Assembly: GCF_002287925.1 (NCBI RefSeq)
Contig: NZ_CP016769.1
Span: forward strand, 310,001-374,000
Length of the DNA stretch: 64,000 nucleotides
Direction: 5' to 3'
From: Candidatus Planktophila lacus
Lineage (GTDB): Bacteria > Actinomycetota > Actinomycetes > Nanopelagicales > Nanopelagicaceae
The position numbers and the translations under genes were made by a program. The number at the start of each line of letters is the position of its first letter. Position 1 is the first letter of the stretch. Shown piece by piece: positions 54,650 to 62,915 of this stretch. Below the pieces are notes generated by a model. It had not been told where the DNA came from. It saw only the letters and a list, made by a program, of their open reading frames with translations, and did no database searches.

Positions 54650-55804
54650 TTAAAGCCAGGGATTGATTACAACTTTTCCTGATTGCGGCGACATCGACAT
54701 CTGCATCGCTTCATCTGCCTGATCTAATCCAAATTCATGGGTCACCAAATCTGCAAAAGGATATTGCTTGGCGTATTTATCAAAGAGTTTCAGTGACGGC
54801 CCATAAGCATTAATAGGGTGGTTAGAAAGCCCGATCAATCTGACATTTTTACTCAGCACATGGCGGTGCATGCTTATCGATACTTCTCCAGTATCCGCGA
54901 AGTTACCCATCTCAAGGAGTGTGCCACCGCGGCGTAGCATCTCGATTCCTTCAATAACCGGTTCTGGACGATTGGTCATATGTAAAACCACATCTGCTCC
55001 GATGCCACCAGTTAGTGAATGGATAAGTTTTAGACGCTCGCTCTGACTTGTCTTATCTACATTGATTGTTAAATCGGCCCCAAATTTCTTAGCAAGATCT
55101 AAGCGGTAGTCAGATTTATCTATACAGATAACTTTTCCGGCACCCATGATTCCCAATTTAGCCACATGCAATAGCCCCAGTGGTCCTACGCCAAAGACCA
55201 CAACGGTATCGCCACTAGTAAAACCTTCAATTGAGTAAGAACTAAAATCCTTTAATTTATCTAACGATGCAGCACAGGCCATTAACTCAGCAAGAACCGC
55301 TACTTTTGGCGAGATATTCTCGGGAACCTTATAAAAGAACGTTCCTGGCTTGAAATACATGTATTCGGCCCAACCGCCCAACAGGTGCGGCCATTGCGCA
55401 CTTGTAAAACTATTTCCGTAGCACTGGGATTTAGAACACCAGCTATAGCCTTGGATATGAGTGCAGTAATAACATTTTCCGCAGATCATGTCTGGGCACA
55501 TGACAATTCGATCACCGACTTTTACAGGCGCTTGGTAGAAATCGCCTGATTCCTCAATGGCTGGGCTTAACTCTTCAATAACTCCAACATTTTCATGGCC
55601 TTGAATAATTGGAAACGGGGTATCGGTCTCTGATTCGGTACCGGCATATTGTTTGGTCTCACCTTGGTAGGTGTGCTTATCGGTGCCGCAGATGCCAGAG
55701 AGCTCCACTCGCATAAGTAGCGCCCCATCTTCTAACTTGGGGCGGTCAAATGTTTGAACCTCATAACGGCCCGGAGCTACTAGAACGGCGGCGCGAATCT
55801 TCAT
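54650..55804 (-). CDS. zinc-dependent alcohol dehydrogenase family protein
   Basis: A 384-residue MDR enzyme. Catalytic zinc residues are in SGICGTDKH and IIQGHENVG; the structural zinc site is compressed as CGKCYYCTHIQGYSWC. The NAD fold has VVFGVGPLGLLHVAKLG and an Asp after VICIDKSDYR, indicating NAD preference. The subfamily resembles sorbitol/threonine/erythritol dehydrogenases; the substrate is unknown. Start ATG 55804 is supported by TAACTT 6 nt upstream. Confidence 0.87.
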   Translation of the reverse strand: MKIRAAVLVAPGRYEVQTFDRPKLEDGALLMRVELSGICGTDKHTYQGETKQYAGTESETDTPFPIIQGHENVGVIEELSPAIEESGDFYQAPVKVGDRIVMCPDMICGKCYYCTHIQGYSWCSKSQCYGNSFTSAQWPHLLGGWAEYMYFKPGTFFYKVPENISPKVAVLAELMACAASLDKLKDFSSYSIEGFTSGDTVVVFGVGPLGLLHVAKLGIMGAGKVICIDKSDYRLDLAKKFGADLTINVDKTSQSERLKLIHSLTGGIGADVVLHMTNRPEPVIEGIEMLRRGGTLLEMGNFADTGEVSISMHRHVLSKNVRLIGLSNHPINAYGPSLKLFDKYAKQYPFADLVTHEFGLDQADEAMQMSMSPQSGKVVINPWL

Positions 55805-55810
55805 ACCGAT

Positions 55811-55816
55811 AAGTTA
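55811..55816 (-). promoter_or_regulatory. -10-like box (TAACTT) for the alcohol dehydrogenase gene
   Basis: On the minus strand TAACTT is followed by ATCGGT and the ATG at 55804. Confidence 0.45.
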
Positions 55817-55833
55817 GACCTTTTGTGAGGCTG

Positions 55834-57786
55834 TTACCAGATTTCTACGCGATCCTTTTCAGCCAGCCATAACTTGTCGCCTGCGGTTACTTCAAAGGCT
55901 TCATAGAAATCGCTGATATTGGCAACGATCGCGTTGCAACGAAACTCATATGGAGAATGCGGATCAGTTGCGATGCGACGGCGCAGTTCTTCGGCACGAA
56001 CCTTGCCGCGCCATGCTTGCGCCCACGATAAGAAGAAACGTTGTTCTCCCGTTAAACCATCGATTACAGGCGCTGGAGCGCCCTTTAGAGCCAATTTATA
56101 AGCCTTAAAGCCGATTGCAAGGCCGCCCAGGTCTCCAATGTTTTCTCCGACCGTTAGAGCGCCATTTACATGGATATCTGGGGTCTCTTCTGGATAAAGG
56201 GCATCAAATTGTTTGATCAACATATTGGCGCGCTTTTCAAATTCGGTGCGATCGGATTCGGTCCACCAATCGATCATGTTTCCATCGCCATCGAATTTAG
56301 AACCTTGGTCATCAAAGCCGTGGCCGATTTCATGGCCGATAACCGCGCCGATTCCGCCGTAATTGGCTGCGATATCGGCTTCCAAATCGAAGAACGGTGG
56401 CTGCAAGATAGCGGCCGGAAAGACGATCTCGTTCTGGATCGGGTGGTAATACGCGTTAACAGTCTGTGGGGTCATTAGCCATTCGGACTTATCAACTGGC
56501 TTACCGATCTTGGCTAATTCGATATCGCGCGAGAACTTGGTGATCCGGCCAATGTTTCCAAAGAGGCCATCGCGGGTAATAGTTAGCGCCGAATAATCGC
56601 GCCACTTATCGGGATAGCCGATCTTTGGTGTGAACTTTCCTAACTTATCTAAAGCCTTGGCTTTGGTTTCTGGGCTCATCCAAGAAAGTTCGTTAATGCT
56701 GATTCGGTAGGCCTCGATCAAGTTATCAACTAGTTCGAGCATTGCGGTTTTAGCTGCCTCTGGGAAATGGCGCTGTACATAGATGCGGCCGATGGCTTCG
56801 CCAAGTGCGCCTTCTACAAAGGAGATAGCGCGCTTCCAGCGAACCCGGATTTCAGGGGTGCCCGATAAAGTCTTGGCGTAGAAATCAAAGTTCTGATTTA
56901 CAAATTCGTCAGGCAGGTATGCCGCAGCTCCTGAAATTAACTGCCACTTCATCCACGCCTTCCATGGGTCGGGATCAAAGTTTTCGAGGATGCTAGATAG
57001 GCCAGCAAAGAACGGTGGCTGTTGAACAACTAACTCGTCAAAGGCCGCCTTTGGAATCTGGCTGAACTCAAGCCAGGTCGCCCAATCAAAGTGTGGGGCA
57101 AGGGCGCAGAGCTCTTTAAAGGTCATCTTGTTATATGTCAGTTCGACATCGCGATCTTTAACCTGATCAAAATGGTGTGATGCAATTTGGGCTTCTAGGG
57201 CGTAGATCTTTTCTGCTAAATCTGCACCGTTATCAATCTTGGCCAGCGCAAACATTTTGGCGACGTGGAATTTAAAGGCTTTGCGAATTTCTTCATATTG
57301 TTCTTCGCGGTAGTAAGCCTCATCGGGCAGAGATAGGCCACCTTGTCCCAAATAGATAATGTTCATTTCGGAGTTCATGGCATCGCCGTAAATTCCAAGA
57401 CCAAATGCGCCACCTAGCCCGCGCATTTCTAGATCGGCCATCGTCTTAATAAATTGATCACGAGTTTCGATGCGATCGATTGCGGCGAGATCTTCAAGCA
57501 GGGGAGTAATGCCGGCTTTGGTGATCGCATCAGTGTCGAGGAAGCAGTCATATAAATCGCGAATCTTCTGGGCATCGCCTTCGCCTTTGGCGGTCTCGAT
57601 GATTTCGCGGACCTGGGCTTCAGCCTCTAAATAAAGTTGGTAGGTAATGCCATCGGAGGAGCGATCTTGTGGGATCTCGTGGTCCTTGAGCCAGCGGCCA
57701 TTGAAGTAGCGGTAGAGATCATCTTGGGGGCGAAAAGTTTTATCGATATGTGAAGGATCGATCCCACTACGTAGCTGCTTAGTCAT
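55834..57786 (-). CDS. pepO: M13 family zinc metallopeptidase (PepO/neprilysin-like)
   Basis: A 650-residue endopeptidase for oligopeptides. The zinc site is HEIGH (His485, Glu486, His489) within VIGHEIGHGFDDQGSKFDGDG, the third ligand Glu548 is in TVGENIGDLGGL, and NAYYHP is the substrate-binding NAxY-type motif. No signal peptide is seen, so it is cytoplasmic and may digest peptides brought in by the Opp system. ATG 57786 has AAGGAAG upstream; the frame continues 5' through the divergent marR promoter and is not used. It shares a palindromic operator with marR. Confidence 0.93.
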   Translation of the reverse strand: MTKQLRSGIDPSHIDKTFRPQDDLYRYFNGRWLKDHEIPQDRSSDGITYQLYLEAEAQVREIIETAKGEGDAQKIRDLYDCFLDTDAITKAGITPLLEDLAAIDRIETRDQFIKTMADLEMRGLGGAFGLGIYGDAMNSEMNIIYLGQGGLSLPDEAYYREEQYEEIRKAFKFHVAKMFALAKIDNGADLAEKIYALEAQIASHHFDQVKDRDVELTYNKMTFKELCALAPHFDWATWLEFSQIPKAAFDELVVQQPPFFAGLSSILENFDPDPWKAWMKWQLISGAAAYLPDEFVNQNFDFYAKTLSGTPEIRVRWKRAISFVEGALGEAIGRIYVQRHFPEAAKTAMLELVDNLIEAYRISINELSWMSPETKAKALDKLGKFTPKIGYPDKWRDYSALTITRDGLFGNIGRITKFSRDIELAKIGKPVDKSEWLMTPQTVNAYYHPIQNEIVFPAAILQPPFFDLEADIAANYGGIGAVIGHEIGHGFDDQGSKFDGDGNMIDWWTESDRTEFEKRANMLIKQFDALYPEETPDIHVNGALTVGENIGDLGGLAIGFKAYKLALKGAPAPVIDGLTGEQRFFLSWAQAWRGKVRAEELRRRIATDPHSPYEFRCNAIVANISDFYEAFEVTAGDKLWLAEKDRVEIW

Positions 57787-57819
57787 GACTTCCTTTGTTC
57801 TCGTAACCGTCAAATAAGT

Positions 57820-57835
57820 AGTTGAAAGTTCAACT
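57820..57835. promoter_or_regulatory. palindromic MarR operator
   Basis: AGTTGAA-AG-TTCAACT is a perfect 7-bp inverted repeat with a 2-bp spacer, the usual form of MarR sites. It lies midway in the 76-bp divergent gap, about 15 bp before the marR -10 box and 34 bp upstream of the pepO start. Confidence 0.7.
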
Positions 57836-57850
57836 TTGCGGTAATTAACG

Positions 57851-57856
57851 TATGAT
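57851..57856 (+). promoter_or_regulatory. -10 box (TATGAT) for leaderless marR
   Basis: TATGAT ends 6 nt before ATG 57863. Confidence 0.5.
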
Positions 57857-57862
57857 TGCCCA

Positions 57863-58345
57863 ATGGCACGGCAAAACGCTACCTCACCTCGCTGGCTCAA
57901 CGCTGCTGAAATGAAGGCTTGGCGCCGCTATATCGTGGCTAGCCGGCGATTGCTCGAAGCCCTGGATTTAGACCTAGCCCACCATGAACTTTCGATGGCC
58001 GATTACGAGATTTTGGCTCAATTAAGTGATGCCCCAGAACGCCGGATGCGTATGTCAGAGCTAGCCGATGTGGCGATGTTGTCGCGCTCGCGCCTTTCGC
58101 ATCGCATGAAGGTAATGGAGAAGGCCGGCTGGGTAAAGCGTGAGGCTTGCCCTATAGATAAGCGCGGATATTTTGCGGTGATGACCGCTAAGGGTTGGAA
58201 GGCGATCGTTGCTGCGGCCCCGGACCATGTAGATAGTGTGCGCTCACGTTTTGTTGATCATCTATCGAAGGGCGATCAAGCGGCCCTTGCAGAAATTTTT
58301 GAGCGAGTATCAGAATCGTTAAGAAAAGATTTAAAAGATAAATAA
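57863..58345 (+). CDS. MarR family transcriptional regulator
   Basis: A 160-residue winged-helix regulator: WRRYIVASRRLLEALDLDLA, MADYEILAQLSDAPERRMRMSELADVAMLSRSRLSHRMKVMEKAGWVKREACPIDKRGYFAVMTAKG. It likely binds the palindrome at 57820 and represses both itself and pepO; the inducing ligand is unknown. Confidence 0.9.
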   Translation: MARQNATSPRWLNAAEMKAWRRYIVASRRLLEALDLDLAHHELSMADYEILAQLSDAPERRMRMSELADVAMLSRSRLSHRMKVMEKAGWVKREACPIDKRGYFAVMTAKGWKAIVAAAPDHVDSVRSRFVDHLSKGDQAALAEIFERVSESLRKDLKDK

Positions 58346-58377
58346 AAAACCCGCCACATAAAGTGGCGGGTTTTTTA
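58343..58377. terminator. bidirectional intrinsic terminator
   Basis: TAAAAAACCCGCCAC, loop ATAAA, GTGGCGGGTTTTTTA: a perfect 15-bp stem with T runs on both strands, between marR and the convergent histone-like gene. Confidence 0.95.
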
Positions 58378-58389
58378 TTAAGTAATGAA

Positions 58390-58776
58390 TTACTTAGCTG
58401 CTGCCTTCTTGCGGCGGCGCTTCTTTGGAGCAGCTGCTGGAGCTGCTGCCTTCTTGCGGCGACGCTTTGGAGCTGCCTTCTTAGCTGCTGCCTTCTTGCG
58501 ACGCTTTGGAGCTGCCTTCTTAGCTGCTGCCTTCTTGCGACGCTTCTTTGGAGCTGCCTTCTTAGCTGCTGCCTTCTTGCGACGCTTTGGAGCTGCCTTC
58601 TTAGCTGCTGCCTTCTTGCGACGCTTTGGAGCTGCCTTCTTAGCTGCTGCCTTCTTGCGACGCTTTGGAGCTGCCTTCTTTGCTGCTGCCTTCTTGCGGC
58701 GCTTCTTTGGAGCTGCTGCTGGAGCTGCTGCCTTCTTGCGACGCTTCTTTGGTGCTGCTTTCTTAGCTGCGGCCAC
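58390..58776 (-). CDS. lysine/alanine-rich histone H1-like repeat protein
   Basis: A 128-residue, extremely basic protein built only from Ala, Lys, Arg and Pro after the first methionine. Nine near-identical 13- to 16-residue units (type KKAAPKRRKKAAA, with PAAAPKKRRKKAAA variants near both ends) follow each other. The composition matches bacterial histone H1-like DNA-binding tails (as in HupB C-terminal extensions or Hc1/AlgP-type proteins), so non-specific DNA or RNA binding in the nucleoid is likely. The GTG at 58776 has GGAGAA 6 nt upstream. No globular domain is attached. Confidence 0.8.
   Translation of the reverse strand: MAAAKKAAPKKRRKKAAAPAAAPKKRRKKAAAKKAAPKRRKKAAAKKAAPKRRKKAAAKKAAPKRRKKAAAKKAAPKKRRKKAAAKKAAPKRRKKAAAKKAAPKRRRKKAAAPAAAPKKRRRKKAAAK
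58391..58775 (-). repeat. 39- to 42-bp tandem repeat inside the histone-like gene
   Basis: The gene consists of nine tandem copies of a 39- to 42-bp unit with nearly identical DNA, for example the core CTTCTTAGCTGCTGCC on the plus strand. Such identity favours slipped-strand expansion or contraction. The repeat also creates long meaningless open frames in other frames on both strands. Confidence 0.85.
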
Positions 58777-58847
58777 GTACTTCTCCTATCGGAATGGTTC
58801 GGATCCGTCACCCAAACCTGTTCGTGGATAAGTGTGACGGAAATGTA

Positions 58848-59008
58848 AAAATATTGCTAGTACATAGCGCGAAAAAACGGAGTGCGTGTCGCAATTTATT
58901 TTTTTATTTTTTTGTGCATTTAAGAAAAAATAATGGAAATGATTTACCGATTGGTAGCCGTTTTTTAAGAAAATCTAGAAAATCTAGAAAAATTGACCCG
59001 ATTTTTTC
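58848..59008. other. A+T-rich intergenic region upstream of the histone-like gene
   Basis: About 160 bp with A and T runs, including two tandem copies of AGAAAATCT (58969-58986). It holds the upstream promoter region of the histone-like gene and the 3' flank of the MFS gene. No ORF or RNA is recognisable; its sequence is clearly more A+T-rich than the rest of the window. Confidence 0.5.
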
Positions 59009-60289
59009 CTATTTTTCATCTTCGGCGCGAATTCTGCGCATTTCAACGGCATATTCGTTCGTTTCAGAGTCATATTTTCGCAATTTCGGCAGGCAAAGGG
59101 CCAAAATTGCGACCGAAACTATGCAGAGAACCCCTCCAAAAGTTACTGAGAAGTTCAATGTGGTAACCGCCGCCATCGATGCCGCACGCATCTGGCCGGC
59201 TAGTGGGCCAATTGAATATGAAAGTAGTTCGATCCCTGCAAGGCGTCCGCGGTATCCATCTGGAATTGTTTGGTTCCAAATTACTCCACGGAAAAGCGCA
59301 CTGACCATATCGGCGGCCCCGGCCATGGCAAGAAATAGCAGAACCAGAATCAAGGAATTGGATAACCCGGCAAATGCAATCGCTGCGCCCCAACCGATAG
59401 CCGCCCAAATAACCGCCCGTCCATGAAAACGATAGGTGCGCGTCCATCCACTTGTCAGAGTTACTGCAACCGAGCCAACGGTTCCGGCGGCATAGAGCAG
59501 ACCGAGCGCCCAAGGTGCGCCAAGTTGGTCTGCCCAAAAGGGAAAGAGCGCAATTGGCATCGCAAAGAACATCGCTGCTAAATCAACTAGGTAAGTTCCC
59601 ATTAAATCTTGGCGACTAAATGCATAACGCACACCCTCAATTAACCCTGCCAGAGATGGCTTTTGCGCCTCTGGATTGGCAGGCACGTTTTTAACGCGCA
59701 TCAGAAATGCGAGAGAGATAAAGAAAGTTGCGATATCTGCGATGTACCCAACTGAAACGGAGAAGGTTGCAATTAAAACTCCACCAATTGTTGGACCGAT
59801 GATCACACCGAGCTGCCAACGCAGTGACATCAACGCACTTGCCGCCGGAAGATCGGCATGGCCAACTAGCCGCGGCAAGATGGCATCGGCGCTGGGGCGT
59901 TGCAGGCCATTGACGGCGGCAAATAAACCGATGACGACATAGATCAGAATTAGATTGGGGTTGGGAGAGATGGCGTTGACCAACAAGATTGCGACCAGTA
60001 CCAAGGATGCAAACTCGGTCGCCCAGATCATCTTCTTGCGATCGACGTAATCGGCTAAGACCCCGCCATAGAGCCCAAAGAGAATCAGCGGCACGATTTC
60101 GACCACCCCTGAGATACCAACTGCGATGTAAGAGTTGGTCATCTCTTTGATCTGAAACGGGACGGCGACGTAAGTAATCATCGACCCGAGGTAGGTAATC
60201 AGGCCAGAGGCCCACAAATTTCGAAAATCTGGGTATTTTTTGAGCGGAGTTAGATCAATCGCAAATTTTGAACGCTTATCTTCTTCCAC
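59009..60289 (-). CDS. MFS transporter, EntS/MFS_3-like
   Basis: A 426-residue carrier with about twelve helices, starting PLKKYPDFRNLWASGLITYLGSM, then YGGVLADYVDRKKMIWATE (MFS signature loop), LVGHADLPAASALMSLRWQLGVIIGPTIGGVLI and RGVIWNQTIPDGYRGRLAGIE. This resembles the MFS_3 group with EntS-type exporters. The GTG at 60289 is 5 nt downstream of the panB stop, so both are probably one transcript. Confidence 0.85.
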   Translation of the reverse strand: MEEDKRSKFAIDLTPLKKYPDFRNLWASGLITYLGSMITYVAVPFQIKEMTNSYIAVGISGVVEIVPLILFGLYGGVLADYVDRKKMIWATEFASLVLVAILLVNAISPNPNLILIYVVIGLFAAVNGLQRPSADAILPRLVGHADLPAASALMSLRWQLGVIIGPTIGGVLIATFSVSVGYIADIATFFISLAFLMRVKNVPANPEAQKPSLAGLIEGVRYAFSRQDLMGTYLVDLAAMFFAMPIALFPFWADQLGAPWALGLLYAAGTVGSVAVTLTSGWTRTYRFHGRAVIWAAIGWGAAIAFAGLSNSLILVLLFLAMAGAADMVSALFRGVIWNQTIPDGYRGRLAGIELLSYSIGPLAGQMRAASMAAVTTLNFSVTFGGVLCIVSVAILALCLPKLRKYDSETNEYAVEMRRIRAEDEK

Positions 60290-60294
60290 GTGGG

Positions 60295-61113
60295 TTAGTT
60301 AAAGGTATTTTCGGCGCCAGGGAAAGTTCCCCCACGCACATCGGCGGCAAATTCTTGGGCGGCTGCCGAAATTTCAGAACGCAAGTTTCGATAAGCCTTG
60401 GCCAACTTTGGTGGATTGGCAGTTAGCCCAACTAAATCTGTCCAGACTAAAACTTGGGCATCGCAGTTAACGCCGGCGCCGATTCCGATAGTTGGAATCG
60501 AAAGTGCGGCCGTTATCTTTGCGGCAAGTTCTGCTGGAACGAGTTCTAAGACAATAGCGAAAGCGCCCGCCTTTTCCAGAGCGAGCGCGGCCTGCAAAAT
60601 CGCCTCCCCATCTTCACGACCTTGGACGCGATAGCCACCAAGTTGGTGAAGTGATTGTGGGGTAAGGCCCAAGTGGCCCATGACCGGAATGCCGGCGGCG
60701 GTTAACTTTTCAACAGTTGCCAAATGCGCACCTTCTAGTTTTACCGCCATCGCGCCAGCCTCTTTAAAGAAGCGGATCGAAGTTGCCAGCGCTTGCTCAG
60801 GTGATGACTCGTATGAACCGAAGGGAAGATCTGCAACAACAAGTGCGCGCTTTGATCCGCGCACCACGGCGCGAGTTAGCGGAATCATTTCATCGACGGT
60901 GACTGGGATGGTGTTCTCTTCGCCCAGAAAATTATTGCCGGCGCTATCGCCGACCAATAGAACAGGTATGCCAGCGGTATCGAAGATCTCGGCGGTCATC
61001 TGTTCGTAAGAAGTGAGCATCGCCCACTTTTCGCCGTCGGTCTTGGCCTTCTTTAAATCGAGAATCGTGACGCGACGATGTGCCGCCCCACCGTAAAGGG
61101 TCGTTGTACTCAT
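60295..61113 (-). CDS. panB: 3-methyl-2-oxobutanoate hydroxymethyltransferase PanB
   Basis: PanB makes ketopantoate from 2-oxoisovalerate and methylenetetrahydrofolate, the first step of pantothenate synthesis. The 272-residue TIM-barrel enzyme has MLTSYEQMTAEIFDTAGIPVLLVGDSAGN, VVADLPFGSYE, VKLEGA, PVMGHLGLTPQSLHQLGGYRVQGR, and LELVPAELAAKI, all family signatures. GGAGG lies 6 nt before the ATG. panC is not present. panB-nadE-glnA are neighbours in mycobacteria as well. Confidence 0.95.
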   Translation of the reverse strand: MSTTTLYGGAAHRRVTILDLKKAKTDGEKWAMLTSYEQMTAEIFDTAGIPVLLVGDSAGNNFLGEENTIPVTVDEMIPLTRAVVRGSKRALVVADLPFGSYESSPEQALATSIRFFKEAGAMAVKLEGAHLATVEKLTAAGIPVMGHLGLTPQSLHQLGGYRVQGREDGEAILQAALALEKAGAFAIVLELVPAELAAKITAALSIPTIGIGAGVNCDAQVLVWTDLVGLTANPPKLAKAYRNLRSEISAAAQEFAADVRGGTFPGAENTFN

Positions 61114-61192
61114 CTGTTCCTCCAGCCTCGAAGCTTCGCGAGAAGTCTCCGGGTCTTATCTATTGAGGGTTCTGGGACTAAGGGTATTCCAT

Positions 61193-61198
61193 TACTCT
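61193..61198 (+). promoter_or_regulatory. -10-like box (TACTCT) for leaderless nadE
   Basis: TACTCT ends 6 nt before ATG 61205. Confidence 0.45.
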
Positions 61199-61204
61199 TG
61201 AAGA

Positions 61205-62869
61205 ATGAAGTTGCGAGTAGCCCTCGCCCAGGTCAACCCAACAGTTGGTGATCTGGTGGCCAACGCTGCCTTGGTGCGCACCAACTTCAAGACCGCCCAA
61301 GATGCAGGCGCGCATATCGTTGTATTTCCCGAGATGGTTTTGACGGGATACCCAGTTGAAGATTTAGCGCTCCGTCCATCTTTTCAACTAGCCAGCCAGA
61401 GAGCCTTAACTGAAATAGCCGGTCAATTAACTGGTGGATGTGTGGCGATCGTTGGTTATTTAGATCAAGTAAATGGCGCCCCACAAAATATGGTTGCCGT
61501 CATCAGCGATGGCCAGGTCACAGCGCGCTATGCCAAGTGCCACCTTCCCAACTACGGCGTCTTTGATGAATTCCGCAACTTTGTTCCGGGAGATCAAACT
61601 CTGTTGGTGCGCATCCATGGCGCAGATATCGGAATCGCAATCTGTGAAGATCTCTGGATCGATGGAGGAATTACCGCCCAACTTGCTGATCGCAAACCTG
61701 GGCTAGTTATCGTTCCTAATGGTTCGCCATATGAACGCGCTAAAGATGACACACGTTTAGCTCTGGTAACCAAGCGCGCTCGCCAAGCCAAGGCGCCATT
61801 GGTCTATGTAAATATGACCGGCGGCCAAGATGATCTGGTCTTTGATGGCGACAGCATTGTGGTTGGCGCAGATGGTGCGGTCATTGCGCGAGCACCACAA
61901 TTTGAAGATGGCATCGCGGTAGTTGATATCGATGTTGCAACCAAGACAAGTTCACCAGATGTGATTATCTCCGAAGATGAAGTCAGCGTTGATCGCGCCC
62001 TGATTCCTGGTGTGGCTGTTCGCCTTGATGACCGTGAAGAAATTTGGAACGCGATAGTTGTGGGCTTGCGTGACTACGTTGAGAAGAATGGTTTCCGTAG
62101 CGTTGTCGTTGGTTTATCGGGCGGTATTGATTCGGCGTTAGTTGCAGCCTTGGCTGTCGATGCACTTGGTGCCAAGCGAGTAAATGGCGTTGCGATGCCA
62201 AGTAAATACTCATCCGAACATTCAATCTCTGATGCCCAAGCTTTCGCCGATGCCACCGGTATTCACTTCCGCACCGTGCCAATTGCGCCGATGGTTGATG
62301 CCTATATGAATAACCTGGTTTTAAAGGGCGTTGCTGAAGAAAATCTGCAGGCCCGTGTTCGCGGAACAACGCTGATGGGGATCTCAAATCAAGAAGGTCA
62401 TTTAGTTTTAGCAACCGGCAATAAATCAGAGCTCGCCGTTGGTTACTCAACGCTTTATGGTGATGCCGTGGGCGGCTTTGCCCCAATTAAAGATATTTAC
62501 AAGACCGATGTCTGGGCGTTATCTCGTTGGCGCAATGAAATCGCGCGCGCCCGCGGTGAGGCCGAGCCAATTCCGGTTAACTCAATTGAAAAAGAGCCAA
62601 GTGCAGAGCTTCGCCCTGGCCAAAAAGATACTGACTCACTTCCTGATTACTTATTGCTAGATCGCGTCTTAACGGCATACGTAGATGATGATCAAGGCTC
62701 AGCGGCGTTGATTGCGGCAGGCTTTGATGAGGCTTTGGTTCGTCGCGTAATTGCGATGGTCGATAAGGCCGAATACAAGCGCCGCCAATATCCACCTGGG
62801 CCAAAGGTTTCTAAGCGAGCGTTTGGAAAGGATCGCAGACTTCCAATGACTTCGCGCTGGGCTGAATAA
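61205..62869 (+). CDS. nadE: glutamine-dependent NAD+ synthetase NadE
   Basis: A 554-residue two-domain enzyme that amidates nicotinate adenine dinucleotide. The N-terminal nitrilase-type glutaminase has the triad Glu43 (VVFPEMVLTGYP), Lys111 (RYAKCHLPNY) and Cys147 (IAICEDLWIDG). The C-terminal synthetase domain has the ATP loop GLSGGIDSAL (303-312) and TGNKSELAVGYSTLYGDAVGGFAPIKD. Of the shorter two-domain type rather than the long mycobacterial form. Confidence 0.95.
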   Translation: MKLRVALAQVNPTVGDLVANAALVRTNFKTAQDAGAHIVVFPEMVLTGYPVEDLALRPSFQLASQRALTEIAGQLTGGCVAIVGYLDQVNGAPQNMVAVISDGQVTARYAKCHLPNYGVFDEFRNFVPGDQTLLVRIHGADIGIAICEDLWIDGGITAQLADRKPGLVIVPNGSPYERAKDDTRLALVTKRARQAKAPLVYVNMTGGQDDLVFDGDSIVVGADGAVIARAPQFEDGIAVVDIDVATKTSSPDVIISEDEVSVDRALIPGVAVRLDDREEIWNAIVVGLRDYVEKNGFRSVVVGLSGGIDSALVAALAVDALGAKRVNGVAMPSKYSSEHSISDAQAFADATGIHFRTVPIAPMVDAYMNNLVLKGVAEENLQARVRGTTLMGISNQEGHLVLATGNKSELAVGYSTLYGDAVGGFAPIKDIYKTDVWALSRWRNEIARARGEAEPIPVNSIEKEPSAELRPGQKDTDSLPDYLLLDRVLTAYVDDDQGSAALIAAGFDEALVRRVIAMVDKAEYKRRQYPPGPKVSKRAFGKDRRLPMTSRWAE

Positions 62870-62915
62870 GGGCCACGTAACACAGCCGTAACTTTGACTT
62901 GGCAAGATCTGGGGT

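Noticed and set aside
57787-57900. N-terminal extension of the M13 peptidase
   Set aside because: It would run through the marR operator and promoter into marR; the ATG at 57786 has a ribosome site.
58391-58775. CRISPR-like array (regular repeats of about 40 bp)
   Set aside because: Units are directly adjacent without spacers and encode a repeated peptide; no cas genes are nearby.
58363-58848. Long open frames on the plus strand (leucine/cysteine-rich and alanine/phenylalanine-rich) opposite the histone-like gene, and a second long minus-strand frame from 58188
   Set aside because: They are by-products of the 39- to 42-bp tandem repeat, which is open in several frames. Composition is implausible, and only the Lys/Ala/Arg frame has a ribosome site and a sensible product.
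58969-58986. Tandem AGAAAATCT as an origin or iteron site
   Set aside because: Only two copies in an A+T-rich gap; no DnaA boxes or replication genes nearby.
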